A DNA stretch of 64,000 nt, from the NCBI RefSeq assembly GCF_032884065.1, contig NC_088868.1, positions 34,622,890-34,686,889 on the forward strand. The letters are read 5' to 3'. This DNA is from Artemia franciscana. Lineage: Eukaryota; Arthropoda; Branchiopoda; Anostraca; Artemiidae. The notes under the pieces were generated by a model, which was not told the origin of the DNA, searched no databases, and saw only the letters and a program-made list of their open reading frames with translations. Positions 37,273 through 49,048 of this stretch are shown here, piece after piece; within the stretch, counting starts at the first letter, position 1; each line of letters starts with the position of its first letter. The translations under genes were made by a program, and so were the position numbers.

Positions 37273-37332
37273 TTGAATATATTCGTTTTGAGCAGCTTCC
37301 TTGGGTGTTGCCATTGTAGGTTCTTCAGTCAT
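37207..37332 (-). pseudogene. Truncated Helitron small ORF running into the tRNA-like segment
   Basis: A 41-codon frame. The first residues (MTEEPTMAT then KEAAQ) match the start of the ORFs at 37727-38077 and 38705-39070. After about residue 20 the reading frame is supplied by the tRNA-like sequence (37272 downward) and ends at TGA inside the B-box. The basic repeat and acidic tail are absent, so it is a broken copy. Confidence 0.6.
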
Positions 37333-37406
37333 TTTACAATTAGAAATTTCTCTTTCAACGGTCTTCTTACAATTAAAAATTTTGTCTTTGAACGATATTC
37401 TTAAAT

Positions 37407-37730
37407 ACCTGTGTCCTGGTCGTCATTTATATTCCCTGTGTCCCGGTCGTCATTTGTGTCCCGGTATCCCAGTCTGTAATTTCTCTTTGAGTGTCCCGGT
37501 CGTTATTTATATTCCCTCTGTCCCGGTCGTCATTTGTGTCCCGGTCTGTAATTTCTCTTTGAGTGTTTTTTCTTTTTAGTATTTTTTAGTTTTTTACATT
37601 TTTTTCTTTTTTCAATTTTCTTTTTCTTCTTTATTTTTCAGCGTGTCCTGGTCGTCATTTATATTCCCTGTGTCCCGGTCGTCATGTTTTTTACATTTTT
37701 TCTTTTTTCAGTTTTCTTTTTCTTCTTTAT
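37407..37730. repeat. Minisatellite of GTCCCGGTCGTCATTTATA units within the Helitron
   Basis: Units built on GTCCCGGTCGTCATTTATAT, TTGTGTCCCGGT and CTGTAATTTCTCTTTGAGTG alternate at about 37412, 37440, 37491, 37522 and again at 37645-37680. The same words recur in element 3 at about 38450-38590. The last part is a T-rich stretch beside the ORF 3' end. Confidence 0.8.
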
Positions 37731-38077
37731 TTTTCAGCTTCACTATGAAATACATATCGCCGAACCTTTGTTTTTTTACCTAAAATCTGGTAGGCATTGA
37801 TGACCTTATCCAAGTCAAAATCCCAAACCCAATCATCATCGCTATCATTTTCAGTTTTGATATGTTTTGACTCTCGCTGTCCAGGTGGATCTTCATCTAA
37901 CTGCGCGGTTTTGCGTTCTTTAGCCTCAAGCCTGTTTCCTTGCTGTTCTTTTGATTCCTCGGCACGCTTTCTTTTCTGACTTTCTCTATCAGCAGCAAGT
38001 TTTTTGGCATAGACTCTTTGAGCATCTTCATCGGCTTTTGCCATTGTAAGTTCCTCAGTCATTTTAAACTTAAACAT
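37727..38077 (-). CDS. Small basic/acidic ORF of Helitron element 2
   Basis: A 116-residue open frame. It has a short lead (MFKFKMTEE), one 23-residue basic repeat (LAADRES... KKRKRAEES type, residues about 27-49), a second related stretch (LEAKERKTAQ), an acidic segment (TENDSDDDWVWDFDLD) and a conserved VINAYQI near residue 90. It ends HSEAEK with AATAAA overlapping the stop codon. The KRKR stretch could be a nuclear signal. The composition resembles N-terminal regions of Helitron-associated proteins (recollection, not checked). No Rep HUH or helicase motif is present. The start is chosen because MF(K/N)xKMTEE is shared with element 3. It may be a translated relic and not a working gene. 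Confidence 0.6.
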   Translation of the reverse strand: MFKFKMTEELTMAKADEDAQRVYAKKLAADRESQKRKRAEESKEQQGNRLEAKERKTAQLDEDPPGQRESKHIKTENDSDDDWVWDFDLDKVINAYQILGKKTKVRRYVFHSEAEK

Positions 38078-38120
38078 TAATAGATTTCTACGTGAACATA
38101 TATGTCTTAAATATCTTTAA

Positions 38121-38192
38121 TGACGTCACCGTCATAGCAAAAATGACGACAACTAACTTCATGACGTCAGTCGACACAGAAACATGACGTCA
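38121..38192 (-). promoter_or_regulatory. Three CRE-type TGACGTCA palindromes upstream of the element 2 ORF
   Basis: Perfect TGACGTCA at 38121-38128, 38162-38169 and 38185-38192, all 5' of the ORF start at 38077 on the minus strand. TGACGTCA is the CREB/ATF full-site consensus. The same three sites with the same 41- and 23-bp steps occur in element 3. Promoter activity is inferred. Confidence 0.55.
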
Positions 38193-38704
38193 CCTGATCC
38201 ACAGACAGACAACTTATTTTTATATATATTCTAGCTGTTGGGGTGGCGCTTCGCGCCACCCCAACACCTGGTTGGTGGGGCGCTTCGCGCCCCCCAAGCC
38301 CCCCCGCGCGCGTAAGTTGTTACGCGCCATATTAGTTACGCGCCATTTGTAGCTGTGTCTGTAATTTCTATTCAAACAATCCCTGTGTCTCAGTCGTCAA
38401 TTATATATCCCGCCTGTGCCCCCGGCGTCCCCGTTGTAGTTGTGTCCCTGTGTCCCGGTCGTCATTTATATTCCCGGTCGTGATTTGTGTCCGGGTGTCC
38501 CAGTCTGTAATTTTTCTTTGAGGTTCCCGGTCGTCATTTATATTCCCTCTGTGTCGGTCGTCATTTGTGTCCCGGTCTGTAATTTATCTTTGAGTGTTTT
38601 TTCTTTTTAGTTTTTTTTAGTTTTTTACATTTTTTCAGTTTTTTTTCTTCTTTATTTTTCAGCGTCACTATGAAGTACATATCGACGAACCTTTGTTTTT
38701 TAAC

Positions 38705-39070
38705 TTAAATCTGGTAGGCATTGATGACCTTATCCAAGTCAAAATCCCAAACCCAATCATCATCGCTATCATTTTCAGTTTTGATATGTTTTGACTCTCG
38801 CTTTCCAGATGGATTTTCATCTAGCTGCGCGGTTTTGCGTTCTTTAGCCGCAAACCTGTTTTCTTGCTGTTCATGTGATTCCTCGGCACGCTTTCTTTTC
38901 TTACTTTCTCTATCAGCTGCAAGCCTGTTTTCTTGCTGTTCTTGTGATTCCTCGGCACACTTTCTTTTCTTACTTTCTCTATCAGCAGCAAGTTTTTTGG
39001 CATAGACTCTTTGAGCAGCTTCCTCGGCTGTTGCCATTGTAGGTTCTTCAGTCATTTTACAATTAAACAT
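38705..39070 (-). CDS. Small basic/acidic ORF of Helitron element 3, two 23-residue repeats
   Basis: Same protein as 37727-38077 but with two basic repeats in tandem (nucleotides 38992-38924 and 38923-38855). Each runs LAADRESKKRK(C/R)AEES then a QEQQENR-like end. These are followed by FAAKERKTAQ, the acidic DSDDDWVWDFD block and VINAYQI. It then stops early, whereas element 2 continues about 18 codons. The open frame extends upstream to 39160, but those residues translate the CRE leader, so the start at 39070 (MFNCKMTEE), matching element 2, is preferred. Function unknown. Confidence 0.6.
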   Translation of the reverse strand: MFNCKMTEEPTMATAEEAAQRVYAKKLAADRESKKRKCAEESQEQQENRLAADRESKKRKRAEESHEQQENRFAAKERKTAQLDENPSGKRESKHIKTENDSDDDWVWDFDLDKVINAYQI

Positions 39071-39103
39071 TTTTCCGTGAACACATGTCTTAAATATCTT
39101 TAA

Positions 39104-39175
39104 TGACGTCACCGTCATAGCAAAAATGACGACAACTAACTTCATGACGTCAGTCGACACAGAAACATGACGTCA
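39104..39175 (-). promoter_or_regulatory. Three CRE-type TGACGTCA palindromes upstream of the element 3 ORF
   Basis: TGACGTCA at 39104-39111, 39145-39152 and 39168-39175, with the same spacing as in element 2. The sites lie between the Helitron 5' terminus and the ORF start, where a promoter would be expected. Confidence 0.55.
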
Positions 39176-39215
39176 CCTGACAGACAGACAGACACACAGA
39201 CAGACAACTTATTTT

Positions 39216-39228
39216 TATATATATATAT

Positions 39229-39327
<99 letters not shown>
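39216..39327. repeat. (AT)n microsatellite at the 5' end of Helitron element 3
   Basis: About 110 bp of AT dinucleotides with ACATACAT near 39232 and GT near 39319. It grows out of the Helitron terminal TATATA tract, as at 36993-37133. Confidence 0.95.
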
Positions 39328-39635
39328 CCGCCCAACCTTTGTTTCTATTAATTGTTCAAGTGGTGGGGACAATAACATCTTCTTTTGCCTCGGTTTGTCT
39401 TTTGTCATTATGAGAGACATATCGTCAAACCTTTGTTTCTTTTAATTGTTCAGGTGGTAGGACAAAAACTTCTTTTTATCTAGTCTATGTTTGTATTTTC
39501 AAAAGTGTAGTAGGCATTGATGACGCTATGCATGTCAAAATCAAAAATCCAATCATCATCGGTATAATTTTCAACTTGTTCGGTTCGTTTTTACCTCGAA
39601 TTGTCTTAAGTCATTATGAAATACGTATCACTGAA

Positions 39636-39696
<61 letters not shown>

Positions 39697-40035
39697 GGTA
39701 TGGTAGGTATTGATGACCCTAGCAATGTCAAAATCCCAGACCGATTCATCATCGTTATCATTTTCAATTTCGACATGTTTCGATTCTCGCCGTTCAGGTT
39801 AGTTTTCATTGACTCCCTCACATGTTCGGTGTCACATGTCTTCTAACCACGCATGTCTTTTCTCTTCGTTTTCGTTTTTCACATGCCACCGCTTTTCTTC
39901 TAACCGTGTGTGTTTTGGCTCTTCATTTTCATTTTTGAAACGCTCAAATGCTCGGTGTCGCATGTCTTCTAACCGCGTGTCTGTGCTCTTCATTTTAATT
40001 TTTGACACGCTCTAATTGTCGGTTTTGCATATCAT
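39328..40035 (-). pseudogene. Older, broken copies of the Helitron small ORF
   Basis: Two partial copies are visible. 39493-39600 carries the minus-strand VINAYYTF region and the adjacent acidic stretch. About 39700-39812 carries GGTAGGTATTGATGACC, TCATCATCGTTATCATTTTC and TTCGATTCTCGCCGTTCAGG, parallel to 38712-38812 of element 3. Further right, CGGTGTC..ATGTCTTCTAACC words repeat near 39829, 39952 and similar points. More diverged than elements 2 and 3, and interrupted by the T(55) run at 39638-39692. Confidence 0.6.
39638..39692. repeat. Homopolymer T(55)
   Basis: An unbroken run of T at the place where related Helitron copies have only a 6-7 T stretch after GAACCTTTG. Lys- or Phe-only ORFs over it are artefacts. 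Confidence 0.95.
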
Positions 40036-40059
40036 ATTATAATGATTTTTTATAGATAT

Positions 40060-41528
40060 AGAACCCTATATCAAAAATTTTTAGCTCCTATCTACAAAAA
40101 TGTGGAATTTCGTATTTTTTGTCAGAAGACAGATCACGGGTGCGTGTTTATTTGTTTTTTTGTTTTTTTTTCTTTTTCCCAGCGGTCATCGTATCGACCA
40201 AGTGGTCCTAGAATGTCGCAAGAGGGCTCATTCTAATGGAAATGAAAAGTTCTAGTGCCCTTTTTAAGTGACCAACAAAATTGGAGGGCACCTAGGCCCC
40301 TTCCCACGCTCATTTTTTCCCAAAGTCAACAGATCAAAGATTTTGAGATAGCCATTTTGTTCCTCATAGTCGAAAACCATAGTAACGATGTCTTTGGGGA
40401 TGACTTACTCCCCCACAGTCCCTGGGGGAGGGACTGTAAGTTATAAACTTTGACCAGTGTTTACATACAGTAATGGCTATTGGGAAGTGTACAGACGTTT
40501 TCAGGGGGATTCTTTTGGTTTGGGGGGTTGTGTTGAGGGGAGTGGGCTATGTGGGAGTATCTTTCCTTGGAGGAATATGTAATGGGGGAAGAGAAACTCA
40601 AGGAAAATAGCGGAGGATTTTCTAGCATCAATATAAAAATAAACAATGAAAAAATAAACATGAAAAAGTTTTTTCAATTGAAAATAAGGAGTAGCATTAA
40701 AACTTAAAACGAACAGAGATTATAAACCATATGAGGGGTTCTAAAAATACTTTAGCATAAAGAGCGAGGTATTTAGGAGGAGATAAATACATCGCTCTTT
40801 ATGCTAAAGTATTTTTAGTAATTTCAACTACTTATTCTACGGCATTTCTGATTCAGGGGTCATTCTTAAAGAATTGGGACAAAACATAAGATTTAGTATA
40901 AAGAGCGAGGTATTAAAAAGGGGACAAACCCCCTCATATACATAATAAAAATATAAGAATATAAAAGTTTTTTACGTAAGTTAATTCTTAAGTTACGTAT
41001 ATTTATTACTAATAAAAACGTTCGTTAGAAATTAAAAGTTCTAGTTGCCTTTTTAAGTAACCGAAAAATTAGAGGGCAACTACACCTCCTTCCCAACTCC
41101 TTATTTCTCAAAATCGTCTGATTAAAATTAAGAGAAAGCTATTTAGCCAAAAAGAGAATTAGTATGCAAACTTCATTTTAATAATTTATGTGTGGAGAGC
41201 AAAAATCAAACATGCATTACTTCAAAAACGTTCAGAAATTAAATAAAAAAACCTAGTTTTTTTAACTGAAAGTAAGGAGCGACATTAAAACTTAAAACGA
41301 ACAGAAATTACTCTGTATATGAAATGGGTTTTCCCCTCCGCAATCCCTCGCTCTTTACGCTAAAGTTTGACTCTTTGCCACAATTCTAATTTTTAAAACA
41401 GTTAAAAACTTTAGCGTAAAGAGTGAGGGATTGCGGAGGGGAAAACCCATTTCATATACAGAGTAATTTATGTTCGTTTTAAGTTTTAATGTCGCTCCTT
41501 ACTTTCAGTTAAAAAAACTAGGTTTTCT
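40060..41528 (+). repeat. Family FB copy, hairpin end missing
   Basis: Enters in mid outer module (AGCTCCTATCTACAAAAATG near 40084; ATCGTATCGACCAAGTGGTC near 40188; CCCTGGGGGAGGGACTG near 40420). It passes the module edge near 40673, a middle module with its own small inverted repeat (40740-40820), a second edge near 41260 and the palindrome at 41251-41523. It abuts the Helitron relics on the left. Confidence 0.8.
41251..41523. repeat. Near-perfect FB palindrome (117-bp arms)
   Basis: The left arm 41251-41367 and right arm 41407-41523 are reverse complements with only two mismatches (near 41302 and 41347 on the left arm). The spacer is about 39 bp. The arms include the module edge AACTGAAAGTAAGGAGCGAC and the CTCTTTACGCTAAAG block. 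Copy-specific features such as CCTAGTTTTTTT and GAAATGGGTTTTCCCC occur in both arms. Confidence 0.92.
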
Positions 41529-42634
41529 TATTTAATTTGCAAAATGAAGCTTCTTTGTGTCGGTTTATTTGTTCTTTTATCAGACTGTTGTCTTAACACA
41601 TCAAGCATCTTTTTATACCTTTGGTTTTTTTTTATGACTTTCCGTTTCGATATTTTTTTAAAGGATAAATATAAGTGACTCCCAAATGGAAATAAAAAAA
41701 TATCGTAATGGATTTTTCTTTCTAAAACAATAAAATCCATTTATAATAGAGAAAATTGTCCTTTCTGTATTTCAAGGGTAACAGAGAACAGGACAACAGA
41801 GAAATATACTAAACTTCTCATCCCCCTCTTGGGCGCCCTTTTAAATTAAATGCAGTCATACACCTGGTCTTAGAACGCATAACCCCCCCCCCTCCATTAT
41901 ATTTTTCAGTTATTTTAGTAATGTGAAAGCAGGACACTATTTAAAACCATGCTAGAAACAGATCATTCTTTCGGTCAAACTACCTGCACATCCGGTTTAG
42001 TGCCAGGGTGTTCTCATTGGAATTTCTAATTTTCCTTAGAAAAACTTATTTTGAGAGCTTTGGTATTTTAAGATTCACGGAAGTCCATAAAACATTTTAT
42101 GGTAGCACCTACTTTATGGTTGACATATCCTCCGGGTATAACCCCATAAAATAAATAGTCCTACCTACCGCACGTTTCATGACTTGGTTTCATCAAGCAT
42201 TTAAGTGAAGGCTGTTAAGTGGCCTATTCAGATGCACCCTCTTGTATGGTCGACAGTAGGGACTATTTGCGACTAATGATACTATGGGGTGTAAATATTT
42301 GTGGGGGACAATGCGAATATTTTGCCAAGTGTCACTGTATTTGTAGGTAAACATATTCACCTGATTTTAGGTTTTATTGTTCCGTTCTTTAGGAGTGCCT
42401 TGCCGAAGCTTCAGCATTTTGACGGTGTCAGTAATGGTTAATTAAAATTTGGAATCTTTGCGTATTCTTATGTTTGTCACATTTGCTTTTCGCTCTTTCA
42501 GTTGAGCTTGATGTTAAATGGTTCTATTCAAAGGTGACAAAGCGGCTACATTAGTTAAAGGATTTAAGGTGAAACCTAGGCTTTCCTTCATAATGAGGAA
42601 AACACATTCATTTTGAACTTGCTTGCTAAAATAA
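41529..42634. other. Unassigned sequence
   Basis: No recognised gene or repeat family. A C(10) run lies near 41884. Confidence 0.35.
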
Positions 42635-44211
42635 AACAGTAGTTTTTTTTCAACTGAAAGAAGAAACTGGAGACCAATAGAAATTAATCTGCATATAAGG
42701 GGAGCTGCCCCTTCCTCAAGCCTTGCTCGTCCCTTTAAACTGTGTTAAAAGATTTTATTATTCCAAGTAAACGGCCCTTATGTTTCAGGAGTTACTCTTA
42801 AGGAGTTGGGCCAAAAAATAAAACTTTAGCCTAAAGGTTGAGGAAGGGGAAGCCTCCACTTTATATATGGAATAGTTTCTGTTCATTTAAAGCTTTGACC
42901 TTGCTCCTTACTTTCAGTTGAAAATGCTTTTTTCAATTCGTGATTGTTTTCCATATCTGCCTCTTTTCACCATGAAAAATGTTCTCTGAAAAATCCCTCC
43001 CCCATGGAAAATTCCTTCTGAAATTTTGCCCAATGAACAACTTACTCCTGTTTAATTTTTTTTCGAATTTTCTCCCTGGATCATTCCATCTTTGCTTAAA
43101 TTTCTCCTGGACAATTCCCCCAGAAAATCCTCCTTGGTTTCATTATTTTTTTTATTTCTGAACATATTTCAAATTACGCTGGGAAGTCCACCCCAGCCCC
43201 TGGAGAGTTTTTCCCGGAAAATTCCCTTTCCCCATCCAATGAGAATTTAACCCTCGAAAAGTCGCCGTGAATTGCCAAATAACAAATAGTATATGCAAAC
43301 AATGCAGAAATTGCATAACTTGTAATTCCTTCTCCCCCTTGGAAAACTTACCCGGGAAAATTCTACCTGGAAACTTCCCTTTCCACAATCCCCCCACAGA
43401 AAATTCTTCACCAATTTTTTGTGTATCTCCCAATAAGAAATAAGAAATGCAGTATTTGACCTTTCAATTATGCAGGATCAATTGGGTATCTCAAATTCTC
43501 CACCAAAATTTTTCTTGTGTTTCTCAATAAGAAATAATAAAGATAAATAATGGATAATTTGCAAAACTTACATCTCTTTGCCTAAGGGGTTCTGAGGGTC
43601 ATGTCAAGCCCAGAGCTGAGATATTGGACTTTTGAACTATGCTGAATCAAATGGCTATCTAAAAATTTTGATCAGATGTCATTGGAGGAAAAGGGGGCGT
43701 GGGAGTGGGGCTAGCTGCTTTCCAATAGTTTTGGTACAAAAGGGCACTATGACTCTTAAGTTTTGTTCAAATGAGCCCTCTCCATATCCTCTAAGACCAT
43801 TGGCTTGATGTGATCACCCCTGGGAAATAAAAAAAAAATAATATTATGCATCCATGATCTTTATTCTGGCAAAAAAAAAAAATGCAAATTCCACATTTGT
43901 GTAAAGAGAGATTTGACAACTTTACAATGGGGTTCTCTTACCTGTTGAATCTGACCTTGTGATTTTCATTAAGATCGCTTGACCTTTTGGAGATGCTTCC
44001 TCCCTTTTTTGAAATCCGGTACATTTTCTCGGACTCGTTGCCTTTGATGGGTAATGTTACACTTAATGAATTCTATGGATTTGGAGTCAAAAGCATGAAA
44101 AATCCAATTTTTATTCGGTTTTAGTTATTTCTAAATTCCATTTTTTATAGTTACAGTTACTATTGGGCAAAGTCTTTCCTTACATACAGTTTGTTACCAT
44201 GAACTGTTTGT
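42635..44211 (-). repeat. Family FB copy, old
   Basis: Starts with TTTTTTTTCAACTGAAAG near 42645, has palindrome remnants up to CTTGCTCCTTACTTTCAGTT near 42900, then the outer module. It ends in the terminal hairpin CAGTTTGTTACCATGAACTG (44188-44207). The outer module contains an internal partial repetition (43290-43560, CAATAAGAAATAAGAAATG and CAATAAGAAATAATAAAG). Confidence 0.75.
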
Positions 44212-45734
<1,523 letters not shown>

Positions 45735-47810
45735 AATAAGTTTTTTAACTGAAAGTAAGGAGCAACATTAAAACTTAAAACGAACAGGAATTACTCTGCA
45801 TATGAAAGGGGCTGTTCCCTCCTCAACGCACCGCTTTTTACGCTAATATTATTTTTATCAATATTTCAATATTTATTAATTCAAATTAAAAATATACAAA
45901 AACAATATTATACCCCAACAGAGAGCAGAACTCGTAAGGCTGGGGCCTCACAAATGCATAAAAAAAACACGACGTCTCGTCATACTAATAATTCCAAAAG
46001 GAGAGAGAAAAAACTAAGACAGAAAAAAAAACATACGAGAGAAAAAAAAAACATACAAGGTAGGAGATCATAGAGGAGGCCACCCCAGCGCAAGAACACC
46101 AAAGCAAAATACATACTAAAATCTATTATTAATCAATGCCGACATCCAGGCAAAGAATTATTTTTGAAATATGTTTTTTCAAAGAAAATCGACTTGTGGA
46201 ACTTCGGGACATTTCTTCTAAGTTAAGTTTATTTGCAATAAATTGCTAAAGTTTGACTCTTTTTCTCAACTCTAATTTTTAAAACAGAAAAAAACTTTAG
46301 CGTAAAGAGCGGGGTGTTGAGGAGGAAACAGTCCCATTCATATACGTTCTGTTCGTTTTGAGTTTTAATGTCGCTCCTTACTTTCAGTTAAAAAAAAACT
46401 TGTTTTTTTTTATTTAATTTCTGAACGTTTTTGAATTAATGCATGTTTTGATTTTGGCTCTCCGCGCTTGAATAATCAAAACGAAATTTGCATATTAATT
46501 TATTTTATTGGCTAAATGGCTTTCTCATAGTTTTTATCGGACGATTTTGAGAAAAAAGGAGCGAGGGAGTAGGCCTAGTTACCTGCCATTTTTTTAGTTA
46601 CTTAAAAAGGCAACCAGAACTTTTAATTTTACGAAAGTTCTTATTAGTAAAAATACATTTAACTTACGAACTAGCTTACGTAACGAACTTCGAAATCCGT
46701 ATCTTTTTATTACATATATGAGGAGGTTCGCCCCTTCGTCAATACCTCGCTCTTTACACTAAAGCTTAAATTTTGTCCCTATTTTTTAAGAATGACCCCT
46801 GAATCACAAAGGTCATAGAATAAATAGTAAATTACTTTAGCGTAAAGAGCAAGGTATTAGGAGGAGGTGAACCCTAATATGCGCAATAATTTCTGTTCGT
46901 TTTAAGTTTTAATGCTGCTCCTTACTTTCAGTTCAAGAAACTTTTTATAGTTTATTTTTTCATTGCTCTTTAAAAAAATGCTAGAAAAATCCTGCGCCTC
47001 CTTTACGGAAATTCTCTTCCCCCATGAAAAATTCCTCAATGGAAAGTTCCTCCCGCATATCCCCTCCCCTCAATCCCTCCTCAACCAGAAAATCCCCCTG
47101 AAAGTGTCTGTAAACTTCCCAATAACCATTACTATGTGTAAACACTGGTCAAAGTTTGTAACTTCAAGCCCCTCCCACGAGGACTGTGGGGGAGTAAGTC
47201 GTCCCCAAAGACATATTTTTTGTTTTTTTTTACTATGCTGAATAAAGTGGCTATCTCAGAATTTTAATCCTGTGACTTTGAGAAAAAACTGAGCGTGGGA
47301 GGGGGCCTATGTGCCCTCCAATTTCTTCGATCACTTAAAATGGGCATTAGAACTTTTAATTTCCGTTAGAATGAGCCCTCTTGTGACATTCTAGGACCAC
47401 TGGGTCGATACGATCACCCCTGGGAAAAAAACAAACAAAACAACAAATAAACACGCATCTGTGATCTGTCTTGTGGCAAGAAATACAAAATTACACATTT
47501 TTGTAGATAGGAGCTTGAAACTTCTACTTTAGGGTTTTCTGAAACGCTGAATTTGATAGTGTGATTATCATAAGATTGTATGACTTTTGTTTGGAGCTTC
47601 CCCCTATTTTCTAAAATAAGGCAAATTTTCTCAGGCTCTTAACTTTTGATGGGTAAGACTAAACCTGATGAAACTTATATATTAAAAATTGGCATTAAAA
47701 TGCAATTCTTTTGATGTAACTATTAGTATAGAAATTCCGTTTGTTAGAGTTTCGGTTACTATTCAGCCGGGTCGCTCCTTACTACAATTCGTTACCACGA
47801 ACTGTTTGAT
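45735..47810 (-). mobile_element. Family FB element with a nested LINE fragment
   Basis: In plus-strand order: module edge (TTTTTTAACTGAAAGTAAGG near 45739), left palindrome arm, LINE insert (45847-46244), right palindrome arm ending GTCGCTCCTTACTTTCAGTT (46370-46389), middle module (to about 46932), full outer module. It ends in the terminal hairpin, where one base is changed from the usual CAGTTCGTTACCACGAACTG. This is the clearest single view of the module order. No coding capacity. Confidence 0.85.
45847..46244 (-). mobile_element. 5'-truncated LINE 3' end nested in FB, with 5-bp target duplication
   Basis: The FB sequence ...TTACGCTAA / AGTTTGACTC is interrupted, and GCTAA is present on both sides (45842-45846 and 46245-46249). 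The insert matches 19860-20110 in the opposite orientation (CCCCAACAGAGAGCAGAACTC near 45925; CGTCATACTAATAATTCC near 45978). Its minus-strand 3' end is an AATAAATATTG-rich tail. It must be younger than the FB copy it sits in. Confidence 0.8.
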
Positions 47811-47989
47811 ATTTAAGCATAAACAAGATAGTTTGAGCAAGCTAATATTTTAAATAAGATATGGAATAAAAATAGCTACCTCAGATGTCGATTTGACATA
47901 AGGTTAAAGAAATTATGTATAGAAATTTACCTTATAATGACCCCAGATACTTTGAAGTTTACCCAGGGCGTCAGCTCACAAAAGTAGAG

Positions 47990-48190
47990 GGAGCAGGATC
48001 GTATCCACAATCTTTTTCGGGGAGGCGGGGGGTTTACAAAATGATTCCTTTCTGGGGTAGGGCACACAAAAACTTTAAAAAACGCATCAAAAATTTATTT
48101 ATATTCATTTTGTTACGTCTTTACGAGTCGAAACAATATTTCGCGAGGGGGTTCAAACCCCTACACCCCCTGATTTGGCCTTGATAAAGG
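47990..48190 (+). repeat. Family C repeat, copy 2
   Basis: Ordered similarity to 23253-23402: GGATCGTATCCAC, then GGGGAGGCGGGGGG, ATTCATTTTGTTACGTC, CGAGTCGAAACAATATTTCG and CCCCTGATTTGGCCTTGA. No gene. Confidence 0.6.
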
Positions 48191-48829
48191 GGGAGGCAAA
48201 ATGAATTTTTATTATATAGGGGGGAATTTTGTTCTTTTTCGATTTTTTTTCAATGGAAAATACCAAGAAAAGTTATTCTTCAATGAAAATACAAAAGAAG
48301 GTGTCTTAAACTCGGTGGTGGGGGTCGGTGGTGGTGGGGGTCAATTTCCCTCTTTTGCTTAAAAATCGCTCATTTACAAGAAAAATAACCTTGAAAGAGT
48401 GATTTGTATATTAAAAAAGTTTAAGAATATAAAAGGCATAGATTTCTAATGTTAAACCTTCGTATAAATTTCATTTAGTAATTTAAACTGACGGTAGCCT
48501 CTGAGAAGAAACAGAAAATAACGGATTTTATTCCGAAATTTAGCATGAAAGGACGAAAATTATGTGAAAAAGTGCATTTAGATTTCATAAAACCTACTTT
48601 ATTAATTATCTCAACATTTGTTGTTGAAGTTTTTTAGGTACATTTTTATATGAAAGAAATTGGAATTGTCTTCGAGGTAAAATAAACAAGGTTTTTGGCT
48701 GAAAAATTGTGGTTTCCTTTTTGGTATACATTTCGTGCCATTTCAGGTAGCTTTTGAGAAAGGGAAAAGTAACTCCTTAGTTAGGAAAAAGACTATTCGG
48801 AAAAGACTCGGAAAAAGGAAAAGACTATT
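48191..48829. other. Unassigned sequence
   Basis: A GT/GGT-rich stretch lies at 48313-48345 (GGTGGTGGGGGTCGGTGGTG). Nothing else is recognised. Confidence 0.4.
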
Positions 48830-49048
48830 CGGGGCTGTTTCATCCCTTTTTCGAAAATCAGGCAAATCTTCTCAGGCTCGTAGCTTTTGATGGGTAACAT
48901 TAAACTTAATGGATTTATATATTTGGAATCAAAATAAATTTCATTCTTTTGAAGTATCTATCGTTATCAAAATTCAGTTTTTTATAGTTTTGGTGACTAT
49001 TGGGCCGAGTTCCTTATTGGTTACTGTTCAATACCCTGAACTGTTTAA
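48830..49048 (-). repeat. Family FB terminal fragment
   Basis: Keeps AAATCTTCTCAGGCTCGTAG (48864), GATTTATATATTTGGAATC (48912) and a worn terminal hairpin (CAATACCCTGAACTGTTT near 49030). It represents only the last 220 bases of the outer module. Confidence 0.7.

Larger units (their letters stand above)
38231..39231 (-). mobile_element. Helitron element 3, non-autonomous, both ends recognisable
   Basis: The 3' end (minus strand) is the GC hairpin of element 1, repeated almost exactly just inside CTAG (38231-38234). The 5' end is the ATAAAAATAAGTTGTCTGTC leader near 39218-39199, merging into an AT array. It contains the minisatellite words, the small ORF (38705-39070) and the CRE leader. The base after CTAG on the minus strand is A rather than T, perhaps because it joined element 2 instead of an AT target. 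No Rep/helicase, so it would depend on an autonomous relative. Confidence 0.75.
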
